DNA of 64,000 bases from Hyphomicrobiales bacterium (GCA_017304475.1 JAFKKV010000023.1:1-64000), one strand, 5' to 3'; counted from the first letter of the stretch, positions 45,622 through 55,172 are shown. Made by a program: numbers and translations. Notes: a model not told the origin generated them from the sequence alone.

Positions 45622-46290
45622 TCAGAGCCTGGCCGCGATCTCGGCGCGCAACACCGGCAGGAGCTCGGTTTCGAACCAGGCGTGGCGGCGGAGCCAGCCG
45701 GTATTGCGCCAGGAGGGATGGGGCAGAACGATCACCGCCGGCCGGTCGCCGGCCTGCCGAATGGCGCGCCAGTTCTCGATCGTGGCGGTCAGCGTCGGCG
45801 CGCGCAGATGGTTCAGCCCGAGCCTGTCCAGGTGATAGGCCTGGGCGGTCGCGCCGATTGCCAGGACCAGATCGATCTGCGGCATGGCGCCGATCAGCCG
45901 GTCGTGCCACGCGGCGCGGCATTCCGGCCGCGGCGGCAGGTCGCCGCCCTTGGCGTCATTGCCGGGAAAACAGAAGCCCATGGGCACGATGGCGAACCGC
46001 GCGCGATCGTAGAAGACCGGACGGTCGACACCCATCCAGTCGCGCAGCCGGTCGCCGGAACGGTCGTCGAAAGGCAGGCCCGATGCATGGACACGGGCGC
46101 CCGGAGCTTGGCCCGCGATCAGAATGCGGGCCGTGGCCGAAGGCCAGGCCACCGGCCGGGGCTCGTGCGGCAGCGGCCGGCCGCGCGGCTGGTCGACGCA
46201 GATACGGCAATGCGAAATCTCGGCGGCGAGCGCTTCGATCTCGCTTCCGTCGCGCAGCCCGGGCGCAAGCCGATCCGGCATCGTCGTCAT
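45622..46290 (-). CDS. Uracil-DNA glycosylase family protein
   Basis: 222-residue protein of the UDG superfamily. Motif A is GQAPGARVHASGLPF and motif B LPHPSWRNTGWLRR; an N-terminal Cys-containing segment (HCRICVDQPRG) may contribute an Fe-S or zinc site but only part of the four-Cys set is visible. It may remove damaged bases or be a structural relative without activity. Start ATG 46290; ATG 46281 is possible. No operon partner. Confidence 0.8.
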   Translation of the reverse strand: MTTMPDRLAPGLRDGSEIEALAAEISHCRICVDQPRGRPLPHEPRPVAWPSATARILIAGQAPGARVHASGLPFDDRSGDRLRDWMGVDRPVFYDRARFAIVPMGFCFPGNDAKGGDLPPRPECRAAWHDRLIGAMPQIDLVLAIGATAQAYHLDRLGLNHLRAPTLTATIENWRAIRQAGDRPAVIVLPHPSWRNTGWLRRHAWFETELLPVLRAEIAARL

Positions 46291-46432
46291 GCGCCGGTAA
46301 ACCCGGCAGAAAGGCCGGCTCGCGGCGCCATGAAGTCACGGCGGCCGCGCGGGCTTCTGCAACGGATCGGCAATGCGGTCATGCCGCAAGGCTACCAGTT
46401 CGCGCCTAAGGGCGGCAACGGATCCGCCCGCC

Positions 46433-47044
46433 TCAGGCCTGGGCGCTCGGGCGGGCCGACATGGCGGCGCGCCAGCGCGCGATATTGGTCAGTTCCTCGG
46501 GGATCGGGACACGGGTCGGCCTGACGAAGTCGACGGCGACCAGGCCGGTGATGTCGGCGACCGTGAAGCGGCCGGCGGCGACGTAATCCCTGCCCTGCAG
46601 GTGGCGGTCCAGCACGGCCAGCTCGTCGACGATGCGCGCCTTGTTGAGCTCACCCCATTCCTTGACCTGCGGCACTTCCATTTGCGCCATGGCCGGATGC
46701 AGGTGACGGAAGGCCGTTGCCACGGTGAACAGCAGGTGCAGCTCCAGCCGGCGCGACCACATCTCGATCTCGCCGATCTCGGCCGGCGTCCGCCCGAACA
46801 GATTGGGGTCGGGATGCAAGGCCTCGACGTAACGGCAGATCGCCATGGATTCACAGAGCACGCTGCCGTCGTCGAGCTCAAGCGCCGGCGTGCGCTGGCG
46901 TGGGTTGATCGCGGTATAGGCCTCGCTCTTCTGCTCGAGCTTGCCGAGGTCGACGGACACGCTTGGAATGGAGATGCCTTTTTCGGCCAGGAACATCCGG
47001 ACCCGGCGTGGATTGGGCGCCCCGGGCGTATCGTAGAATTTCAT
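46433..47044 (-). CDS. Glutathione S-transferase family protein
   Basis: 203-residue two-domain GST. N-terminal thioredoxin-like half: MKFYDTPGAPNPRRVRMFLA and the glutathione-binding LDDGSVLCESMAICRYVE; C-terminal helical half from about residue 85. I chose ATG 47044, preceded by GGGGA; the frame opens 13 codons earlier. Likely detoxification or a metabolic GST; no neighbour suggests a substrate. Confidence 0.9.
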   Translation of the reverse strand: MKFYDTPGAPNPRRVRMFLAEKGISIPSVSVDLGKLEQKSEAYTAINPRQRTPALELDDGSVLCESMAICRYVEALHPDPNLFGRTPAEIGEIEMWSRRLELHLLFTVATAFRHLHPAMAQMEVPQVKEWGELNKARIVDELAVLDRHLQGRDYVAAGRFTVADITGLVAVDFVRPTRVPIPEELTNIARWRAAMSARPSAQA

Positions 47045-47148
47045 GGTCGTTTCCCCGTCCTGGTTATCGTGTAACCGCACCACGGAGCCGGACGGGGGTC
47101 AAGCCGGCCGATCGGGCCAGAGACGCAGGCAGGGCTTCGCCGGGACGC

Positions 47149-48756
47149 TCAGCGCCCGCCGAACAGGGCGCGGCGCAGGGCGCCGGCATTGGCCGCTTCC
47201 GGCATGGCCATCACCGGCTCGGGCGGCAGGATGTAGTTCGGCTCGACCGGCGGGCTCTCGATCGCCGGCAGGGCCTCCATGACCCGCTCCGCCGGGAAGG
47301 TGGCGATCACCTCGGTGCCCTCGCGCAGGGTCGACTTCAGCTTGAACGAGCCGCCATGCATGGTGGCAAGGCCCTGGACGATGGGCAGGCCGAGCCCCGT
47401 GCCCTGTTCGGCGCTCTTGATGGCATTCGAGCCCTGGCCGAAATTCGACAGGACGATCGGGATTTCGTCCTCCGGAATGCCCGGGCCGGTGTCGCGGACC
47501 GAAATGTACTGTCCGCCCGAAGCTGTCCAGCCGACCTTCAGGACGATTTCGCCGCCGGCCGGGGTGAACTTGATGGCGTTGGACATCAGGTTCAGCACGA
47601 TCTGCCGGATGGCGCGTTCGTCGGCCCACAGCTTCGGCATGTTCGGCTCGAAGCGCTGGGTGATGGTGACACCCTTGTTCTTGGCGCGCACCTTCAGGAG
47701 GTGGTGGCACTCCTCCACCACATGCGCCAGGACGAGCGCTTCCTCATTCAATTCATAGCGGCCGGCCTCGATGCGCGAGAGATCCAGGATCTCGTTGATC
47801 AGCGACAGGAGATGCTGGCCGGAGGAATGGATGTCCTTGGCATATTCGGCATATTGAGGTGCCGCATGCGGGCCGAACATCTCCTCTTTCATCACTTCGG
47901 AAAAGCCGAGAATGGCGTTGAGCGGGGTACGCAGCTCATGGCTCATCTGGGCGAGGAAACGCGACTTGGCGATATTGGCCATTTCGGCATTGCGCCGCGC
48001 CTCGTCGGAATTGGCCTTGGCGGTTTCGAGTTCGCCGAACACCGCGTCCTTTTCGGCGCGTGCCTCGAGCGTTGCCAGATTGGCCTGGTAGAGCCGGGTC
48101 GAGATGATGCCGAAGAACACCAGGGCGCCGCCTGCTATGGTCGCCAGCATGGCGCCCTGCAGGCCGTCGACCAGCAGGAAATGGGCGATCACCATGATGC
48201 CGACCGGCAAGGTCGCCGCCAGCACCGCTCCCGGCAGGGTCGCGCCGATCATAGCGGAGACCGCCACGACGATCAGCATGCCGACCAGCAGGAAAGTATT
48301 GGCCTCCGGCACATTGGTCTGCATGACGACGGTCAAAGCCAGGACCCAGGCCAACGCCAGAACCGTCTCGGCGAGGATGAAGCGCAGCCGCCAATTGCGC
48401 AGGTCGGCCTTGTCCGACTGGATCTTGAGAAAGGCATGCGCCAGCAGGATCACCAGACCATGAGCGATCAGAACCGCAATCGCCCCGATGCCGCCGGTCA
48501 GAGGATTGGTGATCCAGCCGGCGACCCCGCCGGTGGCCAGCGCCAGCAGCACGACGGCCAGTGCCGCCGACAACTTGTTCTGTGCATAAAGGCGCATCAG
48601 TTCGAAATCGAACGAGCGCCGGGTGCCGGTGGTCGAGGTCAGTTTTTCGCGCGCGTCGCGGACCTGACGGACGACGCGTTTCCGGCTCTGGGCGTGCTTT
48701 TGCGCACGCTCAGCCGCCCGGTCGCTCAACCGCTCCGCCGCAACCTCGACGCTCAT
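47149..48756 (-). CDS. Membrane-bound sensor histidine kinase
   Basis: 535 residues. Residues about 50-215 form some six membrane segments; then a coiled coil leads to the H-box MSHELRTPLNAILGFSEVM with the phospho-acceptor His. The ATPase boxes are intact: N in LMSNAIKF, DTGPGIP and GTGLGLPIV. The style (EEMFGP, YAKDIHSSGQHLLSLIN) resembles the PleC/DivJ/PdhS group of alphaproteobacterial kinases. I chose ATG 48756 with GGGAGAGG upstream; another ATG at 48834 is in frame. No response regulator is next to it. Confidence 0.9.
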   Translation of the reverse strand: MSVEVAAERLSDRAAERAQKHAQSRKRVVRQVRDAREKLTSTTGTRRSFDFELMRLYAQNKLSAALAVVLLALATGGVAGWITNPLTGGIGAIAVLIAHGLVILLAHAFLKIQSDKADLRNWRLRFILAETVLALAWVLALTVVMQTNVPEANTFLLVGMLIVVAVSAMIGATLPGAVLAATLPVGIMVIAHFLLVDGLQGAMLATIAGGALVFFGIISTRLYQANLATLEARAEKDAVFGELETAKANSDEARRNAEMANIAKSRFLAQMSHELRTPLNAILGFSEVMKEEMFGPHAAPQYAEYAKDIHSSGQHLLSLINEILDLSRIEAGRYELNEEALVLAHVVEECHHLLKVRAKNKGVTITQRFEPNMPKLWADERAIRQIVLNLMSNAIKFTPAGGEIVLKVGWTASGGQYISVRDTGPGIPEDEIPIVLSNFGQGSNAIKSAEQGTGLGLPIVQGLATMHGGSFKLKSTLREGTEVIATFPAERVMEALPAIESPPVEPNYILPPEPVMAMPEAANAGALRRALFGGR

Positions 48757-48846
48757 GCGAGCGGACCTCTCCCGACGCGACACAACACTTATCGAAATGT
48801 TGCAGACGTTGATTAACGCCCGGTCGAGAGGCATGGTGAACGAAAG

Positions 48847-49425
48847 GTGAAAGGAGTGTCCTGGATCCATCAATGGACAGCCATGGCACGCTGGAGGAGC
48901 TATCGCAGACCGCCCGCCAATCGGGCGTTCACCACCTTCGCGCTCGCCGCCTTCATCATCGCGGCCGGCGCCGGCGCCTATGCGCTCAGGAACGTCCCGG
49001 CGCGTGCCATTGTCAGCGGCCACGCCCGCATCATCGACGGCGACAGCCTGATGGTCGCCGGCACCGAGGTGCGCATTTATGGCATCGATGCGCCGGAGCT
49101 GTTCCAGCGCTGTACCCGCGACGGCCGGGAGGTGCTGTGCGGGCGCGAGGCGGCACGCCAGCTGATCGCCCTGATCGCCGGCCAGGTCGTCACCTGCGAG
49201 CGGCGCGACATCGATCGCTATGGCCGGACCGTGGCGCTGTGCCGGGTCGACGGCGTCGATCTCGGCCGCGCCCTGGTGGCGAGCGGCCACGCGGTCTCCT
49301 ACGGCTCCTACCTGCAGGAAGAAGCCGGCGCCCGGGCCGAGCGCAAGGGCATCTGGGCCGGCCAGTTCATGCGGCCGCGGGAATGGCGCGACCGGGAGCG
49401 CGGACGCTTCGCGCCGGGCGCCTGA
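48847..49425 (+). CDS. Staphylococcal-nuclease-like (thermonuclease) protein
   Basis: 192 residues with an N-terminal anchor or uncleaved signal (FTTFALAAFIIAAGAGAYAL, about 29-48) and an SNase domain. Active-site equivalents of Arg35, Glu43 and Arg87 of the S. aureus enzyme are present in VRIYGIDAPE and DRYGRTVA. Start GTG at 48847 is uncertain; ATG at 48883 would remove 12 residues without losing the anchor. It is divergent from the histidine kinase and would cut nucleic acid outside the cytoplasm. Confidence 0.8.
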   Translation: MKGVSWIHQWTAMARWRSYRRPPANRAFTTFALAAFIIAAGAGAYALRNVPARAIVSGHARIIDGDSLMVAGTEVRIYGIDAPELFQRCTRDGREVLCGREAARQLIALIAGQVVTCERRDIDRYGRTVALCRVDGVDLGRALVASGHAVSYGSYLQEEAGARAERKGIWAGQFMRPREWRDRERGRFAPGA

Positions 49426-49531
49426 CCGCAGCGGCCCCGACGGTTTCGACCCCGCTATGGCTAACGCGACATTAACCACGGCGATCCAAGATCGCCCGCA
49501 CGCGCACCGCCTTGGCTGATTGGACAGCTCG

Positions 49532-51724
49532 ATGGACGTTCAGCATGCCAACGACGCCTGGCTCGTCGCCGCGACGCTCTGCGCCTTCCTGGTCCTCGCC
49601 GGCCAGGTGACGCTCGAAAGCGGGCTGGTCCGCGCCAAACACAGCGTCAACGCGGCCGCCAAGGCCCTGGTCCAGGCCGGCCTCAGCGTTCTCATCATCT
49701 GGGCCTTCGGCGAAGGCCTGATGGCCACCGGCGACGGCCATCGCCTGATCGGCCAGGGCCCGTTCCTGCCGGATGCGGCGGCCGGCGGCCCGACCCTGCT
49801 GTTCCATATCGCGCTGGCCGCGGGCGCCGCCACCATCCTGTCGGGCCCGCTCGCCGAGCGCGCGACATTGCGCGGCTATGCCGTGACGGTGGTGATCTTC
49901 ACCGCCGCCATCCTGCCGCCGGTCGTTCACTGGGCCTGGGCGAGCGCGGCCGACAGTGCCGGCTGGCTGAAGGCGACCGGCTTCATCGATCTCGCCGGCG
50001 GCACGGTGATTCATGTCGCCGCCGCCGCCGCCGCGCTGGCCGCGGCCAGCGCGGTCGGACCACGCAGCGGCCGGTTCGACGGGGTCAAGAGTTTCCCGGT
50101 CATCCAGAGCCAGAGCTTTCCCTTCGCCGCCCTCGGCGTGCTGCTGCTCTGGCTCGGCTGGTTCGGCATCGCCACCGGCCAGGCCATGGCGGCGCGCCTG
50201 CCGCTCGCCCCGGTCGTGCTCAACCTGGTGCTGGCCGGGGCCGCTGGGATCACCATCACCTTCCTGCTGAACCAGCTTCGCCCGGCCGACGTTACCGTCA
50301 TCCACCTGGTCCAGGCAGCCCTGGCCGGCGTGATCGCCGCCAGCGCCGGCCCGCATCTGTTCAGCCCGCTCGGCGCCATCGCGGTCGGCGCGGCCGGCGC
50401 GATCGCGGCCCTGATCGGCGCCCGGCTGATCGAGGCGGCCGAGATCGACGACGCGCTCGGCATGGCCTCGGTGCACCTGTTCGGCGGGGCGCTCGGCACG
50501 CTGGCGCTGGCCGCGACCAGTGCGCAGGCGCCGTTCGCGCAATTGGCGATCCAGATATTGGGTGTGACGGCCATTGTCGGCTTCGCCTGGGGCATTATGG
50601 CGCTGGCCCTGATCGCCGGCAAAACCATCGTCACATTGCGGATCGATGGCGAGCAGGAGCGTATCGGCCTCAACGTCGCGGAGCACCGCATGACCACGGA
50701 CGTCGCCTTGCTGGTTGGCCAGATGAGCGCGCTCAACCGCCACTCCAGCAGTTTCGCCTATCTCGAAGCCGATGCGGACAGTGAAATCGGCCAGGTGGCC
50801 CGCGAATATAACCGCGCCATCGACATTTTCCGGGCCCAGGTCACCGGCGTGAAGGCCCAGCTCGACGCCGCCAAGACCGTCATCGGCGAGACCAGCGCCG
50901 CCCATGCCAAGCTCCAGACCGATCTCGCCTTGCGTGACGAGAAGCTGGAGGAGGCGACCCGCGAGGTGGCGCTGCTGACCGATCAGCTGACGCGCTCGCT
51001 GGTCACGGTTCAGGGCCTGAAGAGCCTGCGCATCGGCATCGTCAAGCTGGTCGGCCGCACCTTCCGGGCGCCGATCGAGCGCCTGCACGCCATGGCCAAG
51101 CGCGCCGAAGCGACACGCGAGCCCGCCGATATCGACGCGTTGATCGAGGCGGCGCGGGAGGAATCGGCCAGGCTCGCCCGCCGGCTCGCCGACGTCATCG
51201 ATTACGCCCAGGTCTCGACCTTCGAGACGCCGCCGGCCGCCGACCGGGTGGCGGTCGAAAAGCTGATCGCCGAGATCAACCTGCTCTACCGGCCGCGTGC
51301 GGCGGCCAAGGGCCTGAAGCTGCGCGTGGTCTGGGGGCCCGACATCATCGGCATGGCGGCGAGCGCCACGGCGCTGCGCCGGATCATGGGCGAACTGATC
51401 GGCAACGCCATCGAGACGACCAAGTCCGGCGGACTGGTCAGCCTGTCGGCACAGCGCGGCCAGGAGGACCAATTGATCCTCGACGTGGTCGATTCCGGCG
51501 GCGGCATCAGCCCCGGCGAGATCGCGGCGGCTCTCGATCCCCTCGCCGAGCGGATCTATGGCGCTGGCGAAGAGCCGGCCGGCCTCGGCCTCGCGCTGGT
51601 CAAGAAACTGGTCGACCTGCATGGTGGGACCTTCACCATCCGCTCCAAACCGGGCATCGGCACGCAGGTGCGCGTGACCATCCGCGCCGCCCATCTGACC
51701 GAACCGCTCGCCAGGACTGCGTGA
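49532..51724 (+). CDS. Ammonium transporter-histidine kinase fusion with atypical H-box
   Basis: 730 residues. About 10-380 are an Amt/Rh-type channel: LESGLVRAKHSVNAAAKALV, GPLAERATLRGY and FIDLAGGTVIHV. Both pore histidines of AmtB are kept (His161 in GTVIHV, His315 in ASVHLFGG). A long helix (about 400-495) connects to a kinase-like region: the H-box reads VGRTFRAPIERL, with Arg509 where the phospho-acceptor His should be. The ATPase domain keeps ELIGNAIETT, DSGGGI and AGLGLALVKKLVDLHGG. So ATP binding but not standard self-phosphorylation is expected. I chose ATG 49532; TTG 49520 is in frame. An ammonium-linked sensor is the best guess. Confidence 0.85.
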   Translation: MDVQHANDAWLVAATLCAFLVLAGQVTLESGLVRAKHSVNAAAKALVQAGLSVLIIWAFGEGLMATGDGHRLIGQGPFLPDAAAGGPTLLFHIALAAGAATILSGPLAERATLRGYAVTVVIFTAAILPPVVHWAWASAADSAGWLKATGFIDLAGGTVIHVAAAAAALAAASAVGPRSGRFDGVKSFPVIQSQSFPFAALGVLLLWLGWFGIATGQAMAARLPLAPVVLNLVLAGAAGITITFLLNQLRPADVTVIHLVQAALAGVIAASAGPHLFSPLGAIAVGAAGAIAALIGARLIEAAEIDDALGMASVHLFGGALGTLALAATSAQAPFAQLAIQILGVTAIVGFAWGIMALALIAGKTIVTLRIDGEQERIGLNVAEHRMTTDVALLVGQMSALNRHSSSFAYLEADADSEIGQVAREYNRAIDIFRAQVTGVKAQLDAAKTVIGETSAAHAKLQTDLALRDEKLEEATREVALLTDQLTRSLVTVQGLKSLRIGIVKLVGRTFRAPIERLHAMAKRAEATREPADIDALIEAAREESARLARRLADVIDYAQVSTFETPPAADRVAVEKLIAEINLLYRPRAAAKGLKLRVVWGPDIIGMAASATALRRIMGELIGNAIETTKSGGLVSLSAQRGQEDQLILDVVDSGGGISPGEIAAALDPLAERIYGAGEEPAGLGLALVKKLVDLHGGTFTIRSKPGIGTQVRVTIRAAHLTEPLARTA

Positions 51725-51794
51725 GCCGGCTCTCGACCTCGCAGCTCTAATGCGGCATGGTCCGGCCTTCCCACGCACCCTCGCTCAGATCGCC

Positions 51795-53312
51795 ATGGCC
51801 AATCACCTGTTCGACCTCGTCCGCGCCAATGCGACGGACCTGACCAAGACCTTCATCGAGACCGAAACGGGGCTGAAGCTCACCTACGACGACCTGATGA
51901 CCGGCACGGCGCGCTACGCCAATGTGCTGGTCGGGCTCGGCGTGAAGCCCGGCGACCGGGTCGCGGTACAGGTCGAGAAGTCGGCCGGCGCGATCTTCCT
52001 CTATCTCGCCTGCGTGCGCGCCGGCGCGGTGTTCCTGCCGCTCAACACCGCCTATACGCTGACCGAAATCGAATATTTCCTCGGCGATGCCGAACCCGCT
52101 CTGGTGGTCTGCGACCCCGCGCGACGCGACGGCATCACCGAAGTCGCGAAGAAGACCGGCGTTCCCGCGGTTGAGACGCTCGGCAAGGGCCAGGACGGCA
52201 GCCTGTTCGACAAGGCGGCCGCCGCCCCGGAAACGTTCGCCGATGTCGCCCGCGGCCCCGGCGACCTCGCCGCCATCCTCTACACGTCGGGCACGACCGG
52301 GCGTTCCAAGGGGGCCATGCTCAGCCATGACAATCTCGCCTCCAACGCCCTGACGCTGAAGGATTACTGGCGTTTCGGTGCAGACGACGTGCTGCTGCAC
52401 GCCCTGCCGATCTTCCACACCCACGGCCTGTTCGTCGCCACCAACACCATTCTGGTGGCCGGCGCGAGCATGCTGTTCCTGCCGAAATTCGACGCCGACA
52501 AGGTGTTCGAGCTGATGCCGCGCGCCACCACCATGATGGGCGTGCCGACCTTCTATGTGCGCCTGGTGCAGGATGCCCGCCTGACCCGCGAGGCGACGAA
52601 GCATATGCGGCTGTTCATTTCGGGATCGGCGCCGCTGCTCGCCGAAACCCACAAGCTGTTCCGCGAGAAGACCGGGGTCTCGATCCTCGAGCGCTACGGC
52701 ATGACCGAAACCAATATGAACACCTCGAACCCCTATGACGGCGACCGGGTCGCCGGCACGGTCGGCTTCCCGCTGCCGGGCGTCGCCCTGCGGGTCGCCG
52801 ATCCCGAGACGGGCGCCGCCATCCCGCAGGGCGAGATCGGGGTGATCGAGGTCAAGGGCCCGAACGTGTTCTCCGGCTATTGGCGCATGCCGGAAAAGAC
52901 CGCGGCGGAATTCCGCCAGGACGGCTTCTTCATCACCGGCGATCTCGGCAAGATCGACGACCAGGGTTATGTCCACATTGTCGGCCGCGGCAAGGACCTG
53001 GTCATCTCGGGCGGCTACAACGTCTATCCGAAAGAGGTCGAGACCGAGATCGACGGCATGGCCGGCGTGGTCGAGAGCGCGGTCATCGGCGTGCCGCATC
53101 CCGATTTCGGCGAGGGCGTGACGGCGGTCGTGGTGGCCGAGAAGGGCGCCAGCCTCGACGAGGCCACGATCATCAAGACGCTGGAGCAGCGGCTTGCCCG
53201 CTACAAACTGCCGAAGCGCGTCATCGTGGTCGACGACCTGCCGCGCAACACCATGGGCAAGGTGCAGAAGAACCTGCTGCGGGATGCCTATAAGGGTCTC
53301 TACGGCGGCTGA
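51795..53312 (+). CDS. matB: Malonyl-CoA synthetase
   Basis: 505-residue acyl-adenylate-forming enzyme. The ATP loop ILYTSGTTGRSKGAMLSHDN, the A5 motif ERYGMTETNMNTSNPYDGDR, TGDLGKID and the catalytic Lys in NTMGKVQK are present. Sequence is strikingly close to MatB of Rhodopseudomonas palustris as I recall it, including TETNMNTSNP, which marks malonate specificity. Start ATG 51795; the upstream frame is weak. It makes malonyl-CoA from malonate, CoA and ATP. No malonate transporter or decarboxylase is adjacent. Confidence 0.93.
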   Translation: MANHLFDLVRANATDLTKTFIETETGLKLTYDDLMTGTARYANVLVGLGVKPGDRVAVQVEKSAGAIFLYLACVRAGAVFLPLNTAYTLTEIEYFLGDAEPALVVCDPARRDGITEVAKKTGVPAVETLGKGQDGSLFDKAAAAPETFADVARGPGDLAAILYTSGTTGRSKGAMLSHDNLASNALTLKDYWRFGADDVLLHALPIFHTHGLFVATNTILVAGASMLFLPKFDADKVFELMPRATTMMGVPTFYVRLVQDARLTREATKHMRLFISGSAPLLAETHKLFREKTGVSILERYGMTETNMNTSNPYDGDRVAGTVGFPLPGVALRVADPETGAAIPQGEIGVIEVKGPNVFSGYWRMPEKTAAEFRQDGFFITGDLGKIDDQGYVHIVGRGKDLVISGGYNVYPKEVETEIDGMAGVVESAVIGVPHPDFGEGVTAVVVAEKGASLDEATIIKTLEQRLARYKLPKRVIVVDDLPRNTMGKVQKNLLRDAYKGLYGG

Positions 53313-53344
53313 GGCGGCGACAGCCCAAGGCCGTTGCACCACCA

Positions 53345-53375
53345 GGTCATGGCCGTGCTCGCCACGGCCATGACC
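53345..53375. terminator. Bidirectional terminator, matB / pcaB
   Basis: Thirteen-base perfect arms (GGTCATGGCCGTG at 53345-53357 and its complement 53363-53375) with loop CTCGC, between the convergent stops of matB and pcaB. Confidence 0.75.
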
Positions 53376-53440
53376 GTCTTCGGCGGCCAAGGAAATGCGT
53401 GGATGGCCGGCACAAGACCGGCCGCGACACCTGGGCCGCC

Positions 53441-54787
53441 TCACATCCCGGCGTAGCGCACCAGCACCCGATCGACGAATTCGCCGGCCGCGCCCAGATA
53501 ATGCGCGGGGTCGAGCAGGCCCGCCAGCACGTCGCGCGAGGCTTCACCGGAAATCATCGGATCCTCGGCCAGGACGTCGATGAGCGCCCTGCCCTCCGCG
53601 ACGGCCTTGCGACAGGCCGCCTCGATGCGGTCATGGGCGGCGAGCCGACCGAGCGCCGGCGCCAGCGCCATCTGTACGGCCTCCGCCATGAGCAGCCCGT
53701 TGGTCAGGCCGAGATTGGCACGCATGCGCTCGGGCCTCACCTCCAGCCCCTCGAGCAGTTCCGCGGCCCGGCCGAGCGCGCCGCCGGTCAGCCGCGCGAG
53801 TTCCGGCAGCGCCACCCACTCGGCCTGCCAGCCGCCGGTGAAGCGTTCGTGCTCGCCGCTGCCGCCCCCGGCGACCGCCGCCAGCAAGGGCGGCGCCAGC
53901 TGAGCCGCCCCCAGGATGGTGGCCGAGAGCATGGGGTTGCGCTTGTGCGGCATGGTGGAGGAGCCGCCGCGGCCAGGTGCCTGCGGCTCCATGACCTCGC
54001 CGACCTCGGTCTGCATCATCAAGGCGACGTCGCGCGCGAGCTTGCCGCAGGAGGCGGTGATTCCGGCGAACAGGGCGGCCGCCTCCAGGATGCGGTCGCG
54101 ATGGCCGTGCCAGGGCGTGTCGGCAAAGGCCAGGCCCAGTTTCGTCGCCAGGCGATCAGCCACTTCCGGGCCCTTGTCGCCAAGGGAAGCCAGCGTGCCG
54201 GCGGCGCCGCCGAATTGCAGCGCGAGGACACGCGGCCGGGCTTCCGCGATGCGCTGCCGATGCCGCATCAGGGCGTCCAGGACACCTGCCATCTTCAATC
54301 CGAAGGTGATCGGCAAGGCCTGCTGCAGCCATGTCCGGCCGGCCATCGGCGTGTCGCGATAGATCCGCGCCAGCCGGGCGGCCGCCTTGGCCGCGCGGGC
54401 GAGATCGGCATCCAGGATGTCGAAGGCCGATTGAAGCTGCAGCGCCAGCCCGCTATCCATCACGTCCTGGCTGGTCGCGCCGTAATGCACCCATTTGGCC
54501 GCTTCCGGATCGATCTCCGCAACCTTGGCGGTGAGCATCTTGACCAGGGGAATGGCGGTATTGCCGGCAATGCCAGCGGCCCGCGCCAAAGCGTCCGGGT
54601 CGATCGCCCCGCCGGCGCAGACGGTCGCGATCGGCCCTGCGGCCGCCCCGGGGACGACCCCGGCCTCGGCCTCGGCGGCGGCCAGCGCCGCTTCGAAGCG
54701 CAGCATCGCGGCGATGGTGCCGCCGTCCGAAAACAGCGCTTCCATCGCGGGTGAACCGAACAGGGGCGCGAGCAGCGGCGACGGCAT
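53441..54787 (-). CDS. pcaB: 3-carboxy-cis,cis-muconate cycloisomerase
   Basis: 448-residue member of the fumarase/aspartase superfamily. The signature GGSSTMPHKRNP is near residue 280, and HYGATSQDVMDSG is near residue 100. Length and C-terminus fit PcaB of the protocatechuate branch of the beta-ketoadipate pathway rather than adenylosuccinate lyase. None of the other pca genes is present here, so it may be separated from them; another lyase of the family remains possible. Confidence 0.85.
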   Translation of the reverse strand: MPSPLLAPLFGSPAMEALFSDGGTIAAMLRFEAALAAAEAEAGVVPGAAAGPIATVCAGGAIDPDALARAAGIAGNTAIPLVKMLTAKVAEIDPEAAKWVHYGATSQDVMDSGLALQLQSAFDILDADLARAAKAAARLARIYRDTPMAGRTWLQQALPITFGLKMAGVLDALMRHRQRIAEARPRVLALQFGGAAGTLASLGDKGPEVADRLATKLGLAFADTPWHGHRDRILEAAALFAGITASCGKLARDVALMMQTEVGEVMEPQAPGRGGSSTMPHKRNPMLSATILGAAQLAPPLLAAVAGGGSGEHERFTGGWQAEWVALPELARLTGGALGRAAELLEGLEVRPERMRANLGLTNGLLMAEAVQMALAPALGRLAAHDRIEAACRKAVAEGRALIDVLAEDPMISGEASRDVLAGLLDPAHYLGAAGEFVDRVLVRYAGM

Positions 54788-54938
54788 GAGGACACCACGA
54801 ATTTGAGACGGTGGAACGAGCGCGATCGTCCGCGATCTCTAGCAGAGCCGCGACGCAGCCTCCAGGCTGCCCGGCGCTGGCATCGCGGCCTCGCCATCCC
54901 CACATGCTCATTGCTGCTGTCGACGGAGGGTACCTCTC

Positions 54939-55172
54939 ATGGATTCCGAAGCGAAGAAGGCGCAGGAGCTGCAGGCCGAAGGCACGCGCGAATTCGAGCG
55001 CGCGATCGCCGGTCCCGGGCCTGTGATGCCACGCAAGCAGGCCGATCCCGCCGAGGACGCCGATTTGAGCCTGGCGCTCGAAAACACGTTCCCGGCGAGT
55101 GACCCGATCGCCGCCACCTCGGCCGAGACGATCAGCGGCGCGCCGGCGGGTCACGCCCCTCAGAAAGATTGA
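54939..55172 (+). CDS. Small conserved FPASDP-motif protein
   Basis: 77-residue hydrophilic protein, largely acidic and Ala-rich. The segment ALENTFPASDPIAATSAET matches a short motif (FPASDP) seen in many small unannotated alphaproteobacterial proteins. CGGAGGG precedes the ATG. It lies just upstream of rnpB. No membrane or metal site is visible; it is probably disordered. Function unknown. Confidence 0.7.
   Translation: MDSEAKKAQELQAEGTREFERAIAGPGPVMPRKQADPAEDADLSLALENTFPASDPIAATSAETISGAPAGHAPQKD

Noticed and set aside
45622..46290. Fe-S family 4/5 uracil-DNA glycosylase assignment
   Set aside because: Only part of the four-cysteine cluster set can be seen, so I call the superfamily but not the iron-sulfur subgroup.
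49472..51778. 768-residue minus-strand frame antisense to the Amt-kinase fusion
   Set aside because: No family or start site, and it overlaps a plus-strand gene with clear domains throughout.
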